Shown piece by piece: positions 35,797 through 46,852 of a DNA stretch of 64,000 bases; position 1 is the stretch's first letter; each line of letters begins with the position of its first letter. Under the pieces are notes generated by a model. That model was not told the DNA's origin. It did no database searches and saw nothing but the letters and a program-made list of their open reading frames with translations. The translations under genes were made by a program, and so were the position numbers. The stretch comes from Lobosporangium transversale (taxonomy: Eukaryota > Mortierellomycota > Mortierellomycetes > Mortierellales > Mortierellaceae), in assembly GCF_002105155.1 (NCBI RefSeq), contig NW_019029004.1:310001-374000 (forward strand). The letters are read 5' to 3'.

Positions 35797-36561
35797 CAGA
35801 AATTTGCGGAATTAATGAGATGATGAAGACGATGCAACATTAAGGTGACGTATATCTAAGTAAACGACAAAAGTAGATAGATATTATAATGTATTGTAAT
35901 GTTGCATGGAAGGACATGTATCCGTTGAACTGTGCGACAAATGCGAATGCATTTGAACAGAAATAGGAAAAAAAAAACCCTAGCTCTGTTCCATTTAAAA
36001 ATTAAATGTTTGGATAATAAAATTAATCATCAACTTGGCATACTTTTTCCTGTCAGGAATCGTTTTAAGGGTCCACCACTTCATACCCAGACCAGGCACT
36101 GTTGGATCTCCCAGAATCTGGGGGATCACATTATGGAACTAGACCTGTTCATGATAGTTTAAAAAAAAAAAGAGTAACACAGACGAGCGTTCCCGTCAGC
36201 CTGTCATATTGCTGACAGTGTGACAAAAAATGGGGAAACAAACTCTTTCTCTTTCTTCCCTCTCTTTCTCTCTCCCCTTTCTCTTTCTATCTCTCTCTCC
36301 TCTCTTCTCTCTTTTCTCTCTTGTCTTTTTTTTTTTTTTTGTCTTTCATTTTGCATTTCCATTTTCACATTTCAATTCTCAAATAGAACTTTTTGCACTA
36401 GCTCACCCATGTGTTGTGCCCGTCAACATTTTTCCTCCTTTTGCATGTACAATTCTTACCGTCTTTTGTAAATTTTGAACCCCACCAAAAAAAAAAAAAA
36501 AAAAAAACACCCTCTCTTCTTTATTTCCTTCTAACCTTGCACACACAATATAAAAGCCTCA
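35797..36561. other. Divergent promoter region of the GNAT and lipase genes
   Basis: A 765-base region between two divergent starts. The right half is a strong pyrimidine tract (36241-36342) followed by an A21 run (about 36487-36507). The left half is AT-rich without recognised elements. No gene is seen. Confidence 0.5.
36241..36342 (+). promoter_or_regulatory. CT-rich tract upstream of the class 3 lipase gene
   Basis: About 100 bases of CTCTTTCTC-type sequence ending in T14, about 220 bases before the ATG. Similar in composition to the tract upstream of the spectrin-like gene. Promoter or leader function is inferred from position. Confidence 0.4.
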
Positions 36562-37313
36562 ATGGAAGTCTCTACCCCACTTCTGCCACAGTCTATAGCC
36601 ACACTCATCTCAACCGTCAGTCTAGGTGCCCGTGTATCGCTTCGAACAGCAGCCATCATAGTTGAGGCAAGTTGGCTGTGTGCTTATTAAATAGGAAAAA
36701 AAGAAAAAAAAAGAAAATTTTTAGCCTGAGTGCCACCAAAAAAAAGGGACGGTCCACAGACCAAGTGGGATCTGAAACTGGCACCACTCTTCCTACTCAG
36801 ATTAAATCCCAAAAGGAAGTGGCAAAAGACAGACCCTGAATATGTATCTCTCTGAAGAGAAATTGAACATACTCACGTTATCAACATAAAAAAAAGTTTT
36901 ATGCTTAACTGGAGGTTCTGCTATCAACCATTATATCAATAGGCTCTCTTGGAGACACTACAGCATGGAACAAGCGCCACGCTTGGCATCAGTCGGAGAT
37001 CACTCCTCGCAGCGGTGTCAACTGCAAAGATCTTAAATATCCTCAAGGGCAATACTGGTCCAAAGTAAGCTAGAGAAACATGTCAGCTACTTTACTGCTT
37101 AAGCTTTTCTATTAGCCATTATTAAATGATCATTGATCATCATACCTATTTTTTTTTGGGCTCATGTTTCAGTGATGCGTTTACTATGCTCCTAGACAAA
37201 TACACATCATTGGGCGTGTATGTGATCCACAACTCTTTTACTTTAGCAGAATTGTTTTCAATCTCGGGCTTACAACTCGTATCCAATACATTAACTGCCG
37301 GTATTCGCGTAAG

Positions 37314-37348
<35 letters not shown>

Positions 37349-40300
37349 CAATATGGAAGATGGATATCCAAGCGAATTATGTAGAAAAAATTTTTGGGGT
37401 TACTTTGGGTCAGGGACACAGATATGATAGAAAGGAAAGTGGAGGTGATAATCAAACTGGGAAAAGCATCTCATCCGGTAATCATGTAATTAAGACAATC
37501 TATAGCTTCTATAACTATTCGATGGAAATACCCCATACGTTTATGAATGTGAAAGCTCACTAGGACAGAATGATAGCAATGTGATTCAGGAGTATAAAGG
37601 GGTGTAAATGAATCACTGTCAGGGCTTTGCAGTCGCATGTCAAATTTTAAAGAAGTTCCATAATTCAAAAATATGGGTCAAGGACCCTTCGACTGGGCTT
37701 ATTCCTCTTAAATTAACGAGTGGAGCTTATCGGATTTTTCCCCACGTCATGTGCAACAGTACACGCATCCGACAATTCGGCCACTTCACTTTACAATACA
37801 CATACACATTTGTCCAACGTCTTCCTCACTCCCCCCCCACTCATAAAAGCAGACTAAATATCACACACGAGATAAACAGGGGTAACAAATTATGGTCGCA
37901 AAACAACACATGGCATCTGGATGATCATTTTCAGGCGGGCAATAGAAGCGTGGGTACTAGATGTAGGCATATGATTGCAGTTATTCAATAATTGCAACTC
38001 TATCCTCGGTTTGGATGTGACTTTCTGTCTATAAGCAATATCTAGACGTGCATACACCATACTGCACTGCCAACGAATTAGCTCATGGACATTTGTCAGC
38101 ACTCAATTGTCCTTTAGACATGTGTTTTACCTTTTCTCTTAGTAAACAAAGTATTTGAATGAGCTGAGCATGTAAGACTGATATATGCTTTTCTCTAAAT
38201 ATCTATTTACCGTTTAGACTGCAGAAGAGTCGGTACGCATAGTAGACGGCTTGTTCGGATCAACTGAAACATCGAGAGCACTAGCTGCTGTTGTAGGCTT
38301 GGTCAAGAAGGAAGTATATGAAGACGAAGACTTTGCCATCACCAGTTCAGGGAAAATGGCAGTATTGGCATCAATCACCAAAGCCCTTACGGTTTTTGCA
38401 TGTCTACAGGCAGCAACACACAAGCGCACCCAAAAATCCATTCGCACCATGCTAGTGTACGAGGGTGTTGTATTGCCCAAACCCAAGATCCTTGGTGATG
38501 TTAACGCTACTCATCTCACAACTATTGAACAGTCCGCTATCGATAACTATGATGAAGATTCAGGAGAGCTTTTGAGAGATTTATCAAACACATTAATAAC
38601 TGACCCAGATGATGTCACTGAAGACATGACAACGACTCAGATTGAGAAGGTGTTGAGCGCGGACATTCTTCAGGTGACGACTACAACGACATTGACAACA
38701 ACAACTACACAAACTTTTGTTCGACCGGGAGCCGATTTGTCAAATCTAGGAAAGCCTTTACCAGCCATCCATCACGACAGAAACACATCCTCCTCATCTT
38801 TGCAACGACAGCACCATTACCCAACATCAGTTGAAGCCACATCTAGCTCTCGAGGTGCCACTTCATCCATGGCTATTACTACACGGTCTAGACGAGGCTC
38901 TGTTTCGTCTATTGCATCTGTTGCCACTACCCTAACGCAGTATGCCACTACTTCCATCGTCGCCAACTCTCATGGCTCAGTAAATGGCTCCTCTAGACAC
39001 ACCCCTTCCGTTAGCGAGACCTTCGCCCCCTCCGAATCCTTAGCCGTTGAAGGAAATCGAAATGCCAATAACAATTTGAGACTAATGTTTTCTACCGTGA
39101 CAAAAAAGTTCAAGAAGAACCAAAAAGTGCATATCGGTGGCGAAGGTGAAGGTACAGTCTTAATGAGGACGCAGGAACGTGAGATCAGAACAAGCGAGAC
39201 TAGGGATTCACTTGACTGGTCTGAGGACGACACGGATTGGGTTGAAGTTACACAATCGTCCGAAACTATGTCTTCTATGGAGATGAATGCGATTTCATAT
39301 GATGTACCTACTGAGAAAAAATCCAGCGATAAGTTTGGGCCGTCATTCGGTCTCAAAGGTGGATTAACTGGAAAAAAATTTGGACATTCGTTTTTTTCTA
39401 AAATGACAAAACAAACGACCTTCGGAAAGGGCAACGAACGTGAAAGCCTTGACAGTTCTGACCCCCAGTTGACGATCACAGAAATGGATGAACCTCGAAA
39501 CGACTCTGACAATTCGCTCCCTGACAGTAATCCAATCGCTATGCCCATCATGGTGGGCTTGAAGTTGGGAGATGATGAGGATTTTAGACCGTCTCCGCCA
39601 CCCAAAGAACCAACAGAGCCCAATCCTGCCAATTTCCCACGAGATCATCTTGTCCGTAATATTCAAAGGTTTATGCGCTATGCCTCGGCTAGTTATGGAC
39701 ATAATTTCATGAGGATCTTGGGTATCGGTACTATTGGTGACACTGTCTACTCACCATACGGTGATCACCCAAATCACCATGCATTTGCAACGCACACTTC
39801 AACACCACTGGACTCAATCCTTCTCTCATCATTTACAGATCCAGGTGCAAAAGGTAGCTTCCAGGCGCCTAAAATGCACTCGTTGGTCCATTATATCAAT
39901 CTGGACCATGGAGCACAATGCGTTGTTTTAACGTGCCGCGGCACTCTGGGTCTCTCAGATGTGTTGACAGATCTCTGCGCCCACTATGACGACCTAGTCT
40001 TGCCTACAGTCAAATCGAATGGAAAACGAGGCGAACAACATGCACCGCCAACGTACAAGGTCCATGCAGGAATGTACGCATCTGCTCGTCTGCTGTCCCT
40101 TGAGACCTCAACTGTCTTCAAGACCATCAAGAAGGCATTAGAGGACTACCCTGATTATGGTCTTGTTCTTTGCGGACATTCACTTGGTGGAGGTGTTGCT
40201 TCCATTCTGACTTTACTTTGGTCGATGAAGAGTCAGGATTTTGAAGCATACGTTGAGGAACAAGAAGATAGATCCAGCGATGAAGAGGGTGACGAAGACA

Positions 40301-41376
40301 GGGACAACAAATCAAAAAACACTACAAGACACCACCAACGATCGAAAAAACGTATTGCATACCCCGAAATCACAACACCATTTGTCACTTCGCCTGGATC
40401 GTTTCTGCCTGCAGGACGACCCATTCACTGCTATGCATATGGTCCGCCATGCGTAATGTCGTTACCGCTATCGAAATACTGCCGGGGACTTATTACAACT
40501 GTTGTTCATCAATACGATCTCGTCCCAACATTAAGCTTGGGACTCCTGAAGGATTTCAAGAATGTTGCGACCACTTTACATGAGGAGGGACAGATAGTAG
40601 AGGATATTGTTAAGCGCCTGATCATTGGTGTAACATGCAATAAGGTCGATGCAGAGAATGCCAAAACCGCTCCATCAACATATACCAACGGATCAAATCT
40701 TCCAGCACAGTCTACACTACCACATAAGCAAAAAAATGCAGAGCCTCCGAAACGATCCCAAAGTATGCCCATGTATTCAGAGTATGATCGATGGCAGCTT
40801 CAAGAAGCAGAAGATCAAGACTGGTCATGGTCGTTAATCAAGACGATGCGTGCAGATATGAGTTCGGATAAACTGTATCCACCTACGCCTGTATACTTGC
40901 TCGAATCTATTGCCACAACAGTTGTACCTGCTGGATCCTCGGCTTTAACTACGATGACAGGAACCATTGCGGCTTCGATGGAATCTCGCCCATCTGCAAA
41001 TACCGCTAGTTCCGTACCTCTTTCAAAATCGTACTCTGCATCTTCCGCAATTACAGCTGCTGGCGCAGCTGCAGTTAATCTAGCAAATGGGTTTCGCCCA
41101 AGCTCTCCATTTGGTCGATACTCAACCCCTACACCCAGCGCTAAGTCTAAGGTGAACATGACCGCAACAACACCATCTACAGACGCTCCTTCAGCTATGC
41201 CACAGGCATCTAAGACAGCATACAAAGTCTCGATGCGACGATTTGATCATGTGGAAGATCGTTTTGGGGAACTGCAGTTTGCACGATCCATGTTCACTGA
41301 CCACAGCCCGGCGAACTATGAGGTCTGTGTAGAAAGACTCTGTCAGGCTGTATTCTCATCTGAGGATAATTTGTAG
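36562..41376 (+). CDS. Class 3 lipase, sn1-diacylglycerol-lipase type
   Basis: Serine hydrolase expected to act on diacylglycerol or related lipids at membranes. Exons are 36562-36666, 36943-37064, 37173-37308 and 38218-41376, giving 1,173 residues. The N-terminal part (MEVSTPLLPQSIATLIS...SLRTAAIIVE|ALLETLQHG, then DKYTSLGVYVIHN, TAEESVRIVDGLFG and KALTVFACLQAATHKRT) matches the conserved leader of fungal DAGL-like lipases. A long Ser/Thr-rich regulatory stretch follows. The catalytic domain has the oxyanion region VVLTCRGTLGLSDVLTDL (about residue 687), nucleophile elbow LCGHSLGGG (about 773) and the probable acid in HQYDLVPTLSLG (about 884). An acidic/basic loop interrupts the fold after the elbow (EEQEDRSSDEEGDEDRD). 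Intron 1 appears to use a GC donor (GAG|GCAAGT). Intron 3 is 909 bases, far longer than any other here. Confidence 0.88.
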
Positions 41377-41566
41377 AAACCAAAATGAATAAAAAAAAAA
41401 AATTGCACATGTATATTCGTCTCCAACCTCCCTAATGCAATGGACTATATTAGGTATATTTGGATACGGCAGACGACTATTCCAATAGAGAGGTTCGACA
41501 AGGTCTATCCTCCCGTTTCCCTTTCAACCTCATGCATTCACAAAGACAATCTCGTAGAAATTCATC

Positions 41567-42252
41567 ATGTCTCTTAGTCGACTTGTCAAAGAACACAATG
41601 CAAAGCAGGCAACTCATAAGCGCGAAACTGGTACGATTAATGTCAAGAGCTAGTGACAGTATGTCGACATCAAACAATCTTCGATTTAACCATTCAAATG
41701 CTGTAATGTCTAGAGCAACTGCGAAAAGAGGCTATTCAAAGTGTAGGCGTATTCTCTGACGCAATTGCGGATATCCTCAATAGCCGGTAGGTATAGTGGA
41801 TACGAGCACAGGCTTCTGCTCAACTAGCATGGAGAGCAGAATCTAATCATATATGTGAATATTTTACTGCCGGCCTTTGTCTACATCCCTCCAAAGGGTG
41901 ACACAGATATTCGTTAACCAGAAGAACTTGGAACAAGAAGTAAAGAATTTGTCGGCTCAAACGACAAGATATGCGAAGCAAACAGCGCAATGGCTTTCTC
42001 TTGTTCAGCAGTTTGACTCGGCCCTTAAAGTACGCATCTTGATTTAGTGATATCAAGTCCACCATGCTTCTTTAATATCTTTTCAACATGATCTCATAGC
42101 TTTTCTAGCAATTTAAAATATTTTTGCACTTTGATAACAATTAGGAGCTCGGAGATGTACAGAACTGGGTTCAAGTTATACAGAGGGATATGGAGCAGGT
42201 TACTGAAGCATTAGAGAGCTCACAGCACAATCATGAAAACAGCATAATCTAG
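41567..42252 (+). CDS. BLOC1S1: BLOC-1 subunit 1 (BLOS1/GCN5L1) homologue
   Basis: Small coiled-coil protein of endosomal/lysosome-related organelle complexes (BLOC-1 and BORC). Exons are 41567-41630, 41714-41786, 41897-42029 and 42145-42252, giving 125 residues, the same length as the short human form. The reading MSLSRLVKEHNAKQ parallels human MLSRLLKEHQAKQ. Then come GVFSDAIADILNSRVTQIFVNQKNLEQEV, YAKQTAQWLSLVQQFDSALKELGDVQNW and a final helix ending ESSQHNHENSII. None of the exons is long enough to stand out alone; the gene was found by joining them. It lies 190 bases downstream of the lipase gene on the same strand. Confidence 0.9.
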
Positions 42253-42700
42253 GCCCAATCCTCACCGCAAGGGAGAATCTGGCCATGACCGCGCTGCTTC
42301 TAAACTTGGAAGTGTGCTTGCGAACACACATGTGTGTAGATTCTAGCCTAACTATACTACCTATTAAATTTTCTTGCCTCTCTATACTACTGGCCTCTTA
42401 CTGCGAGTCGACGCTGTTCTGACTAAAACTCGACCCTCTGTCTGTCGTTGTACTTGTGTCTGTGTCTGCTCTTGTGCCTGTGCCTGTCGCTGTTATCGCT
42501 CTTTGATGTATCCAAGGAGACTGTTCTTTCGTATCCACAGGCTGAAGATGATGCGGTCGTTCTTGTCTCTTTAGGTGGCCACGAATAATATTGCATACAT
42601 TATATGTCACCATTGCGATGAAAATACGTTTAGCACAATACAGGTAATTTGTCCAACAAAGTCTTCACAGGATGGATGGGTATTTCTTGGGCGTATAGAC
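42253..42700. other. Intergenic stretch after BLOC1S1
   Basis: 3' flank of BLOC1S1 with a degenerate TGTCTG/TGCCTG repeat at about 42435-42490. No gene is supported. Confidence 0.5.
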
Positions 42701-42946
42701 CTATTGACCACCATCCATATAGTCAAATGAGAGCGCCTAAAAAGAAAGATCGATCTTGTTAGAGAGAGCAATCCTATATATCGAAAGAATAGGAGAGAGA
42801 GTCAGCAAAAAACTGTGGCTGCACAAATAAAAAAAAATATAAATAAAAATATAAAAATAATCATGAAGACTTACACATAATTCTAGCATCCACTTGGGAG
42901 TATTACAGTCTGTTGCTGTCTTAACACAATCGATCATATTAGCCAC
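42701..42946 (-). CDS. Possible small gene, 3' exons only (start not resolved)
   Basis: Two exons fit splice rules on the minus strand. The penultimate exon ends at 42875 with TGT|GTAAGT. The last exon is 42736-42701, preceded by TCTTTTTAG and ending at TAG. The joined peptide reads ANMIDCVKTATDCN, TPKWMLELC, ALSFDYMDGGQ. The upstream side of the first of these exons is itself preceded by an acceptor (CCCAATTACAG), which suggests an earlier exon towards 43000-43150 that I could not fix. A first coding exon of four bases (ATGA|GTGTAG at about 43112) would keep the frame but is speculative. I recognise no family. It may also be chance. Confidence 0.3.
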
Positions 42947-43489
42947 TGTAATTGGGGTTGTAGAATAGTAGCGGTTTGTTAGGTCTGTTACTCCTTCATC
43001 TTGTTGCCTTCTCCTGATCTACGTAAATCGCTACTAAAAAAAACTGTGGGTCTAGATTCGCTTTGCTAGGCCTGTTGAAGTTATTGGAGACCACTCTAAC
43101 ATACTACACTCATAGCGATATGTTAGAGTGAGTGGTGAAAATTAATTCCTTTGTGCGATTCGGGTGTTGTGGATGTGGACGACAAAAGAATATGTTGAGA
43201 GGATGTGAACGGTGATGAGAAGAAATCAAGGCGAGAATGAAGGTTTTATATACCATTAAGCCCTTGGCAAAGCAGCATGATCGATAAATTCATGTCAATA
43301 TTAATATAGTCCACGCGTCCAGGAAGCACTTGAGAATCTGCATGAGGCTCTCCCGAAATCATTTGTGACGGCCTTTGGTTCTGTGGCTGTTTTATCGTAA
43401 TGTTGTGCTTTTTTTTTTTTTTTTTTTTGGCCACCTTCACATCAACTTTTTCTTCAACTTTTACTTTCTACATTTCTACATTACTCACA
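42947..43489. other. Region between the possible small gene and SNU13
   Basis: Promoter region of SNU13, and of the small minus-strand gene if that is real. It contains an 11-bp inverted repeat (43092-43130) and a T18 run at about 43411-43428, 60 bases before the SNU13 start. No other gene is seen. Confidence 0.5.
43092..43130. repeat. Perfect 11-bp inverted repeat with 17-nt spacer
   Basis: CACTCTAACAT and ATGTTAGAGTG are exact reverse complements flanking ACTACACTCATAGCGAT. It lies about 360 bases upstream of SNU13. It has no T run after it, so it does not resemble a terminator. It could be an operator-like dimer site or an RNA hairpin in a leader. Confidence 0.7.
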
Positions 43490-44021
43490 ATGGTATGTTT
43501 TCAAGCCTTTGATCACTATGAACACAGTTAATAGCATAACTGAATAAATGCTGAGCTGTTACCAAGACCATGATTCATTTGATTTATGATTGATTAAAAG
43601 AATCGTTAACCAATTGCATTACATTTCTTTGTATACTAATTAGACTGAAGAAGTTTCCAAAGCCTGGCCTCTTGCTGATGCCGCCCTCACCAATTCGATC
43701 ATGGATCTGGTTCAGCAGGCATCTCACTATAAGCAGTTGAAGAAGGGCGCTAACGAGGTTACCAAGACTCTCAATCGTGGTATTGCCGAATTCATTGTTA
43801 TGACCGCCGACACTGAGCCTATTGAGATTTTGTTGCATTTGCCTCTTCTTTGTGAAGACAAAAACGTTCCCTATGTCTTTGTTCCTTCCAAGACCGCTCT
43901 TGGCCGCGCCTGTAGTGTCTCTCGGCCTGTTATTGCCTGCTCAGTGACTTCGAATGAGGGTTCTGACCTCAAAGCTCAAATCTTGACCATTAAGTCCCAG
44001 ATCGAGAAACTCTTAATTTAG
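43490..44021 (+). CDS. SNU13: U4/U6.U5 snRNP and box C/D snoRNP protein Snu13 (15.5K)
   Basis: Kink-turn RNA-binding protein that nucleates the U4 snRNP and box C/D snoRNPs. The first coding exon is only the ATG (43490-43492), followed directly by GTATGT. The second exon (43644-44021) completes 126 residues, exactly the length of yeast Snu13. Conserved stretches are [80 protein letters not shown] and [13 protein letters not shown]. The phase-0 join gives [13 protein letters not shown], parallel to family N-termini. No in-frame ATG at the right distance exists within exon 2; the first is 19 codons too late and would remove conserved residues. Confidence 0.95.
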
Positions 44022-46216
44022 AACAACCCTGTATAACATCCACATCTTGTTGCATCAAAGAATAAATCTTTTTATTTTATGGATCGTCTCGTCACTTCAG
44101 CTGCTATACAGTCCTATGCATTTTTCAATGAGTCTTGTGTCCAAATTAGCCGAACCTGCCCTTCGCGATCTTTTTTTTTACATTCTTATACAGTAATTTT
44201 CCTGTTCTAGTGCAAAGTCCAGGATGACAAGAATGAAGAAACCGGGAGAAAATGAAAAGGATGTCCCCCGAGAAAGATCATGAAGATGTTACAGGGTGAT
44301 ATTGGTTAAGCTGTCGAGGCGAGCATTGGCTGGTGACTACGCTTGTCAGAGGATTGGATATTAGTTTGTCAACAAAGGTATTGAAACAAAACTTAGTGGT
44401 ACGATTCGACTCCTTGGTGCTGGATAGAGTACGTAAATTACTTTATCAAGATGAAGATATAATACCGTGTTTGGCTTAGCATTTAACCTAGGGCTGCAAT
44501 AATATTGAACATCAAAGCCTGTCGAGAAAGCCCATATTACTCTTTCAGATGAGAAGACAGCTTTGTTTTCTCTTTCTTACACGGTCTACGAAGAATGACA
44601 AGTTCGGCACACAAAGGTAACTGCTATGAACTTTATTGAGAATAACGCCTAGTTGAAATGGCTGGACATTCTATAGAGTATCTTTTACCTCGAGTCCGCA
44701 AAGAAAGGGTTAAATGTGAAGATTCTGAAAAGACCAGAAAACATAGACCTCGCCTCGCATAGATTATTATATCAAAAGACAGAGAGGGGATAATGTTATT
44801 ATAACCATAACCATAGTCGAAGTAGAATCAGTTAAGTTCAACAGTCCAAAATATAGGATTTGTGTACACATAGCAACTTTGGGTTGCAACCTGAGATCTC
44901 CTTACCTTAGTCCCTTTTTTTGATGTCTCCTCACATTACTTTTGAGACAATTTCTAAAACAAAATCAAGGGATCAAGAAGTTGCTAGGTAGAAGCCTTTA
45001 TACTGTCCCGCCATAACCGTCGCATGAACAGGACTCCTGTGGCCTTTCTCTTGGCTATAGCTGTAGAAGCTATATCCTTATCGACTAGCTATAACCGCTA
45101 GTAGAAAGAATGAAGGATCTCCTTTCTTCCAGAGATGAAGAGTACATGCTCCGGCTCGACGCCTACAGACCAAAGAATTATTGATATTATTACCGCTATG
45201 ACTGTTTTCCCTCGCAGTTTCTATTTTCCATTATGCGTGACATATTTTTGTGTCTTTGAGTATCAGATCGTTAGGAGGTTGCTTGGCCTTCCTCGAGAAC
45301 CCAACCAACGAAAGGCTGTTCGGGTCTTGGCAGTACCCTTGTATTCCTGAAAGAGAGTTATCCAATAACTACATGGAGACTAAGCGGCTATTAACTAGCA
45401 ATGCATTCCTCATGTCTATAAGTTCTAATCAAGCTTCATACCATTCTGTACGAGAGATGATTTGTCATCACCAAGAAGCGCTTCATTCCGGTATTGATAC
45501 ATATAACAATGTTGAGCCTTAGCATAATATATTGAAGCATCTCTTCTTCTGCAACACAAATGAACGGCAGTCAGCTACCATCATCTTTATCCCACTGAAC
45601 CGAGCAGTCCCGCACTCTTAACAAAGGTGTGTCCTCGACGACGTCTGCAAGCGAAATTATTTTAATAATTTTGTACAACATAGTATTTCGCCCAATTTTC
45701 TAGAGCATTCCTTGCAGCAGGACATTAGCAAGTATAAATAGGCCCACTTTTCTATCTAGTTCTGTAGCGCAATTCCCCTGAATAAAGACACCTTTATTGT
45801 ACCCTTAGATTCCCCTAGAACACTACCTTGACTTTTGCAACGTCGATGTGGAACACGTATTTGCTTTCAATGTGGGGTCGCTTTTTTTATATTTCGGCAA
45901 TGCAATTCGAAACAAAAGGATCACATTTTTTTTAAAAAAAAACACATACTCACCAGATTTTCAACAGAGAAACAAACAAGTTTTTTTTTTATTTTATATT
46001 GAGTATTGTTTACAACTCTTCTTCAATCTACAATTGCCAAATCCAGTCATGACTATTAACAAGAAATGAATACACGGTAAAAGTTGCCAGATGTGCAAAG
46101 AAGTCGAGGCAAGTGAATGGTAAACATAGTGCATTGTGATTATATAGCTTGATATATGCTAATTTTTTTTTGCCGATTGATTTTTACTGCTTTCTTTCTT
46201 CCTTGGCATGTAAAGA
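44022..46216. other. Gene-poor stretch, left part
   Basis: No intact gene is seen in 2.2 kb downstream of SNU13. Between about 45105 and 45530 short frames in different phases could be traces of decayed coding DNA, but no family is recognised. The rest is AT-rich sequence without structure. Confidence 0.5.
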
Positions 46217-46852
46217 CGGAGAGACCGCATGATTTGAACATAACAATAGTCATAGTATTAAAGGCCCCATCTTTCATGCACGGCATGTGTATTATTATTG
46301 TTTTCAAACCTGGCACCAACTATGCGAGGTATTTTTTTTTCTGGCGTGGGGTTCCTAGTGTTATACGGCCAGGCAGAAAGCTTAAAAGACAAACGAGCAC
46401 ACCAACGGTGAAAAAAATGTATGTGAGCAAAAAGTTGCTGTGCTTCTTTGTTGTCTGCACATGCCTTCTTGCAATCGCGGTTTTTTATTGTTTCGAAAAT
46501 ATTTGGCGGTACATGCATGGAATGGGGGCGAGAATTTAAAAAAAAAACGCGATGCAAGATGGTATGTGCAAACAACAAAGAAGCACGTCAACTGTTTGAT
46601 TGTTTGATCAGTATCCTCCTCCTGTTTACTCACATACAATTTTTTTTTTATTTTTTTTATTCACTCTTGGCGTGCTTGATGTCTATTAAGCTTTCTGCCT
46701 GGCCGTATAACACTAGGAACCCCACGCCAGAAAAAAAAATACCTCGCATAGTTGGTGCCAGGTCTGAATGCAATAATAATACGCATGCCGTGCATGAAAG
46801 ATAGGGCCTTTAATACTGACTATTGTTATGTTCAACTCATGTGGCCTCTCCG
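46217..46852. mobile_element. 636-bp foldback (near-palindromic) element, MITE-like
   Basis: The two halves are inverted copies of each other. Bases 46331-46390 and the reverse complement of 46681-46740 agree at 59 of 60 positions by eye. Bases 46271-46330 against the reverse complement of 46741-46800 agree at about 56 of 60. The outer ends (CGGAGAG.CC.CATGA.TTGAACATAAC) match with a 2-base gap. The inner parts (GTATGTGAG...GTGCTTCTTTGTTGT.TGCACAT..C.TCTTGCA) also match, with an A/T-rich length difference, leaving a loop of about 70 bases near 46480-46547. No transposase is encoded and no target-site duplication is clear at the edges. This structure fits a foldback MITE or a hairpin made by a head-to-head duplication. 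Frames of 85-127 codons inside are mirror images of one another and are not believed to be genes. Confidence 0.8.

Noticed and set aside
38970-39632. 220-codon reverse-strand frame
   Set aside because: Antisense shadow of the lipase coding exon; the sense frame is uninterrupted and conserved.
46156-46804. Frames of 85-127 codons on both strands
   Set aside because: They are mirror-image translations of the two arms of the foldback element.
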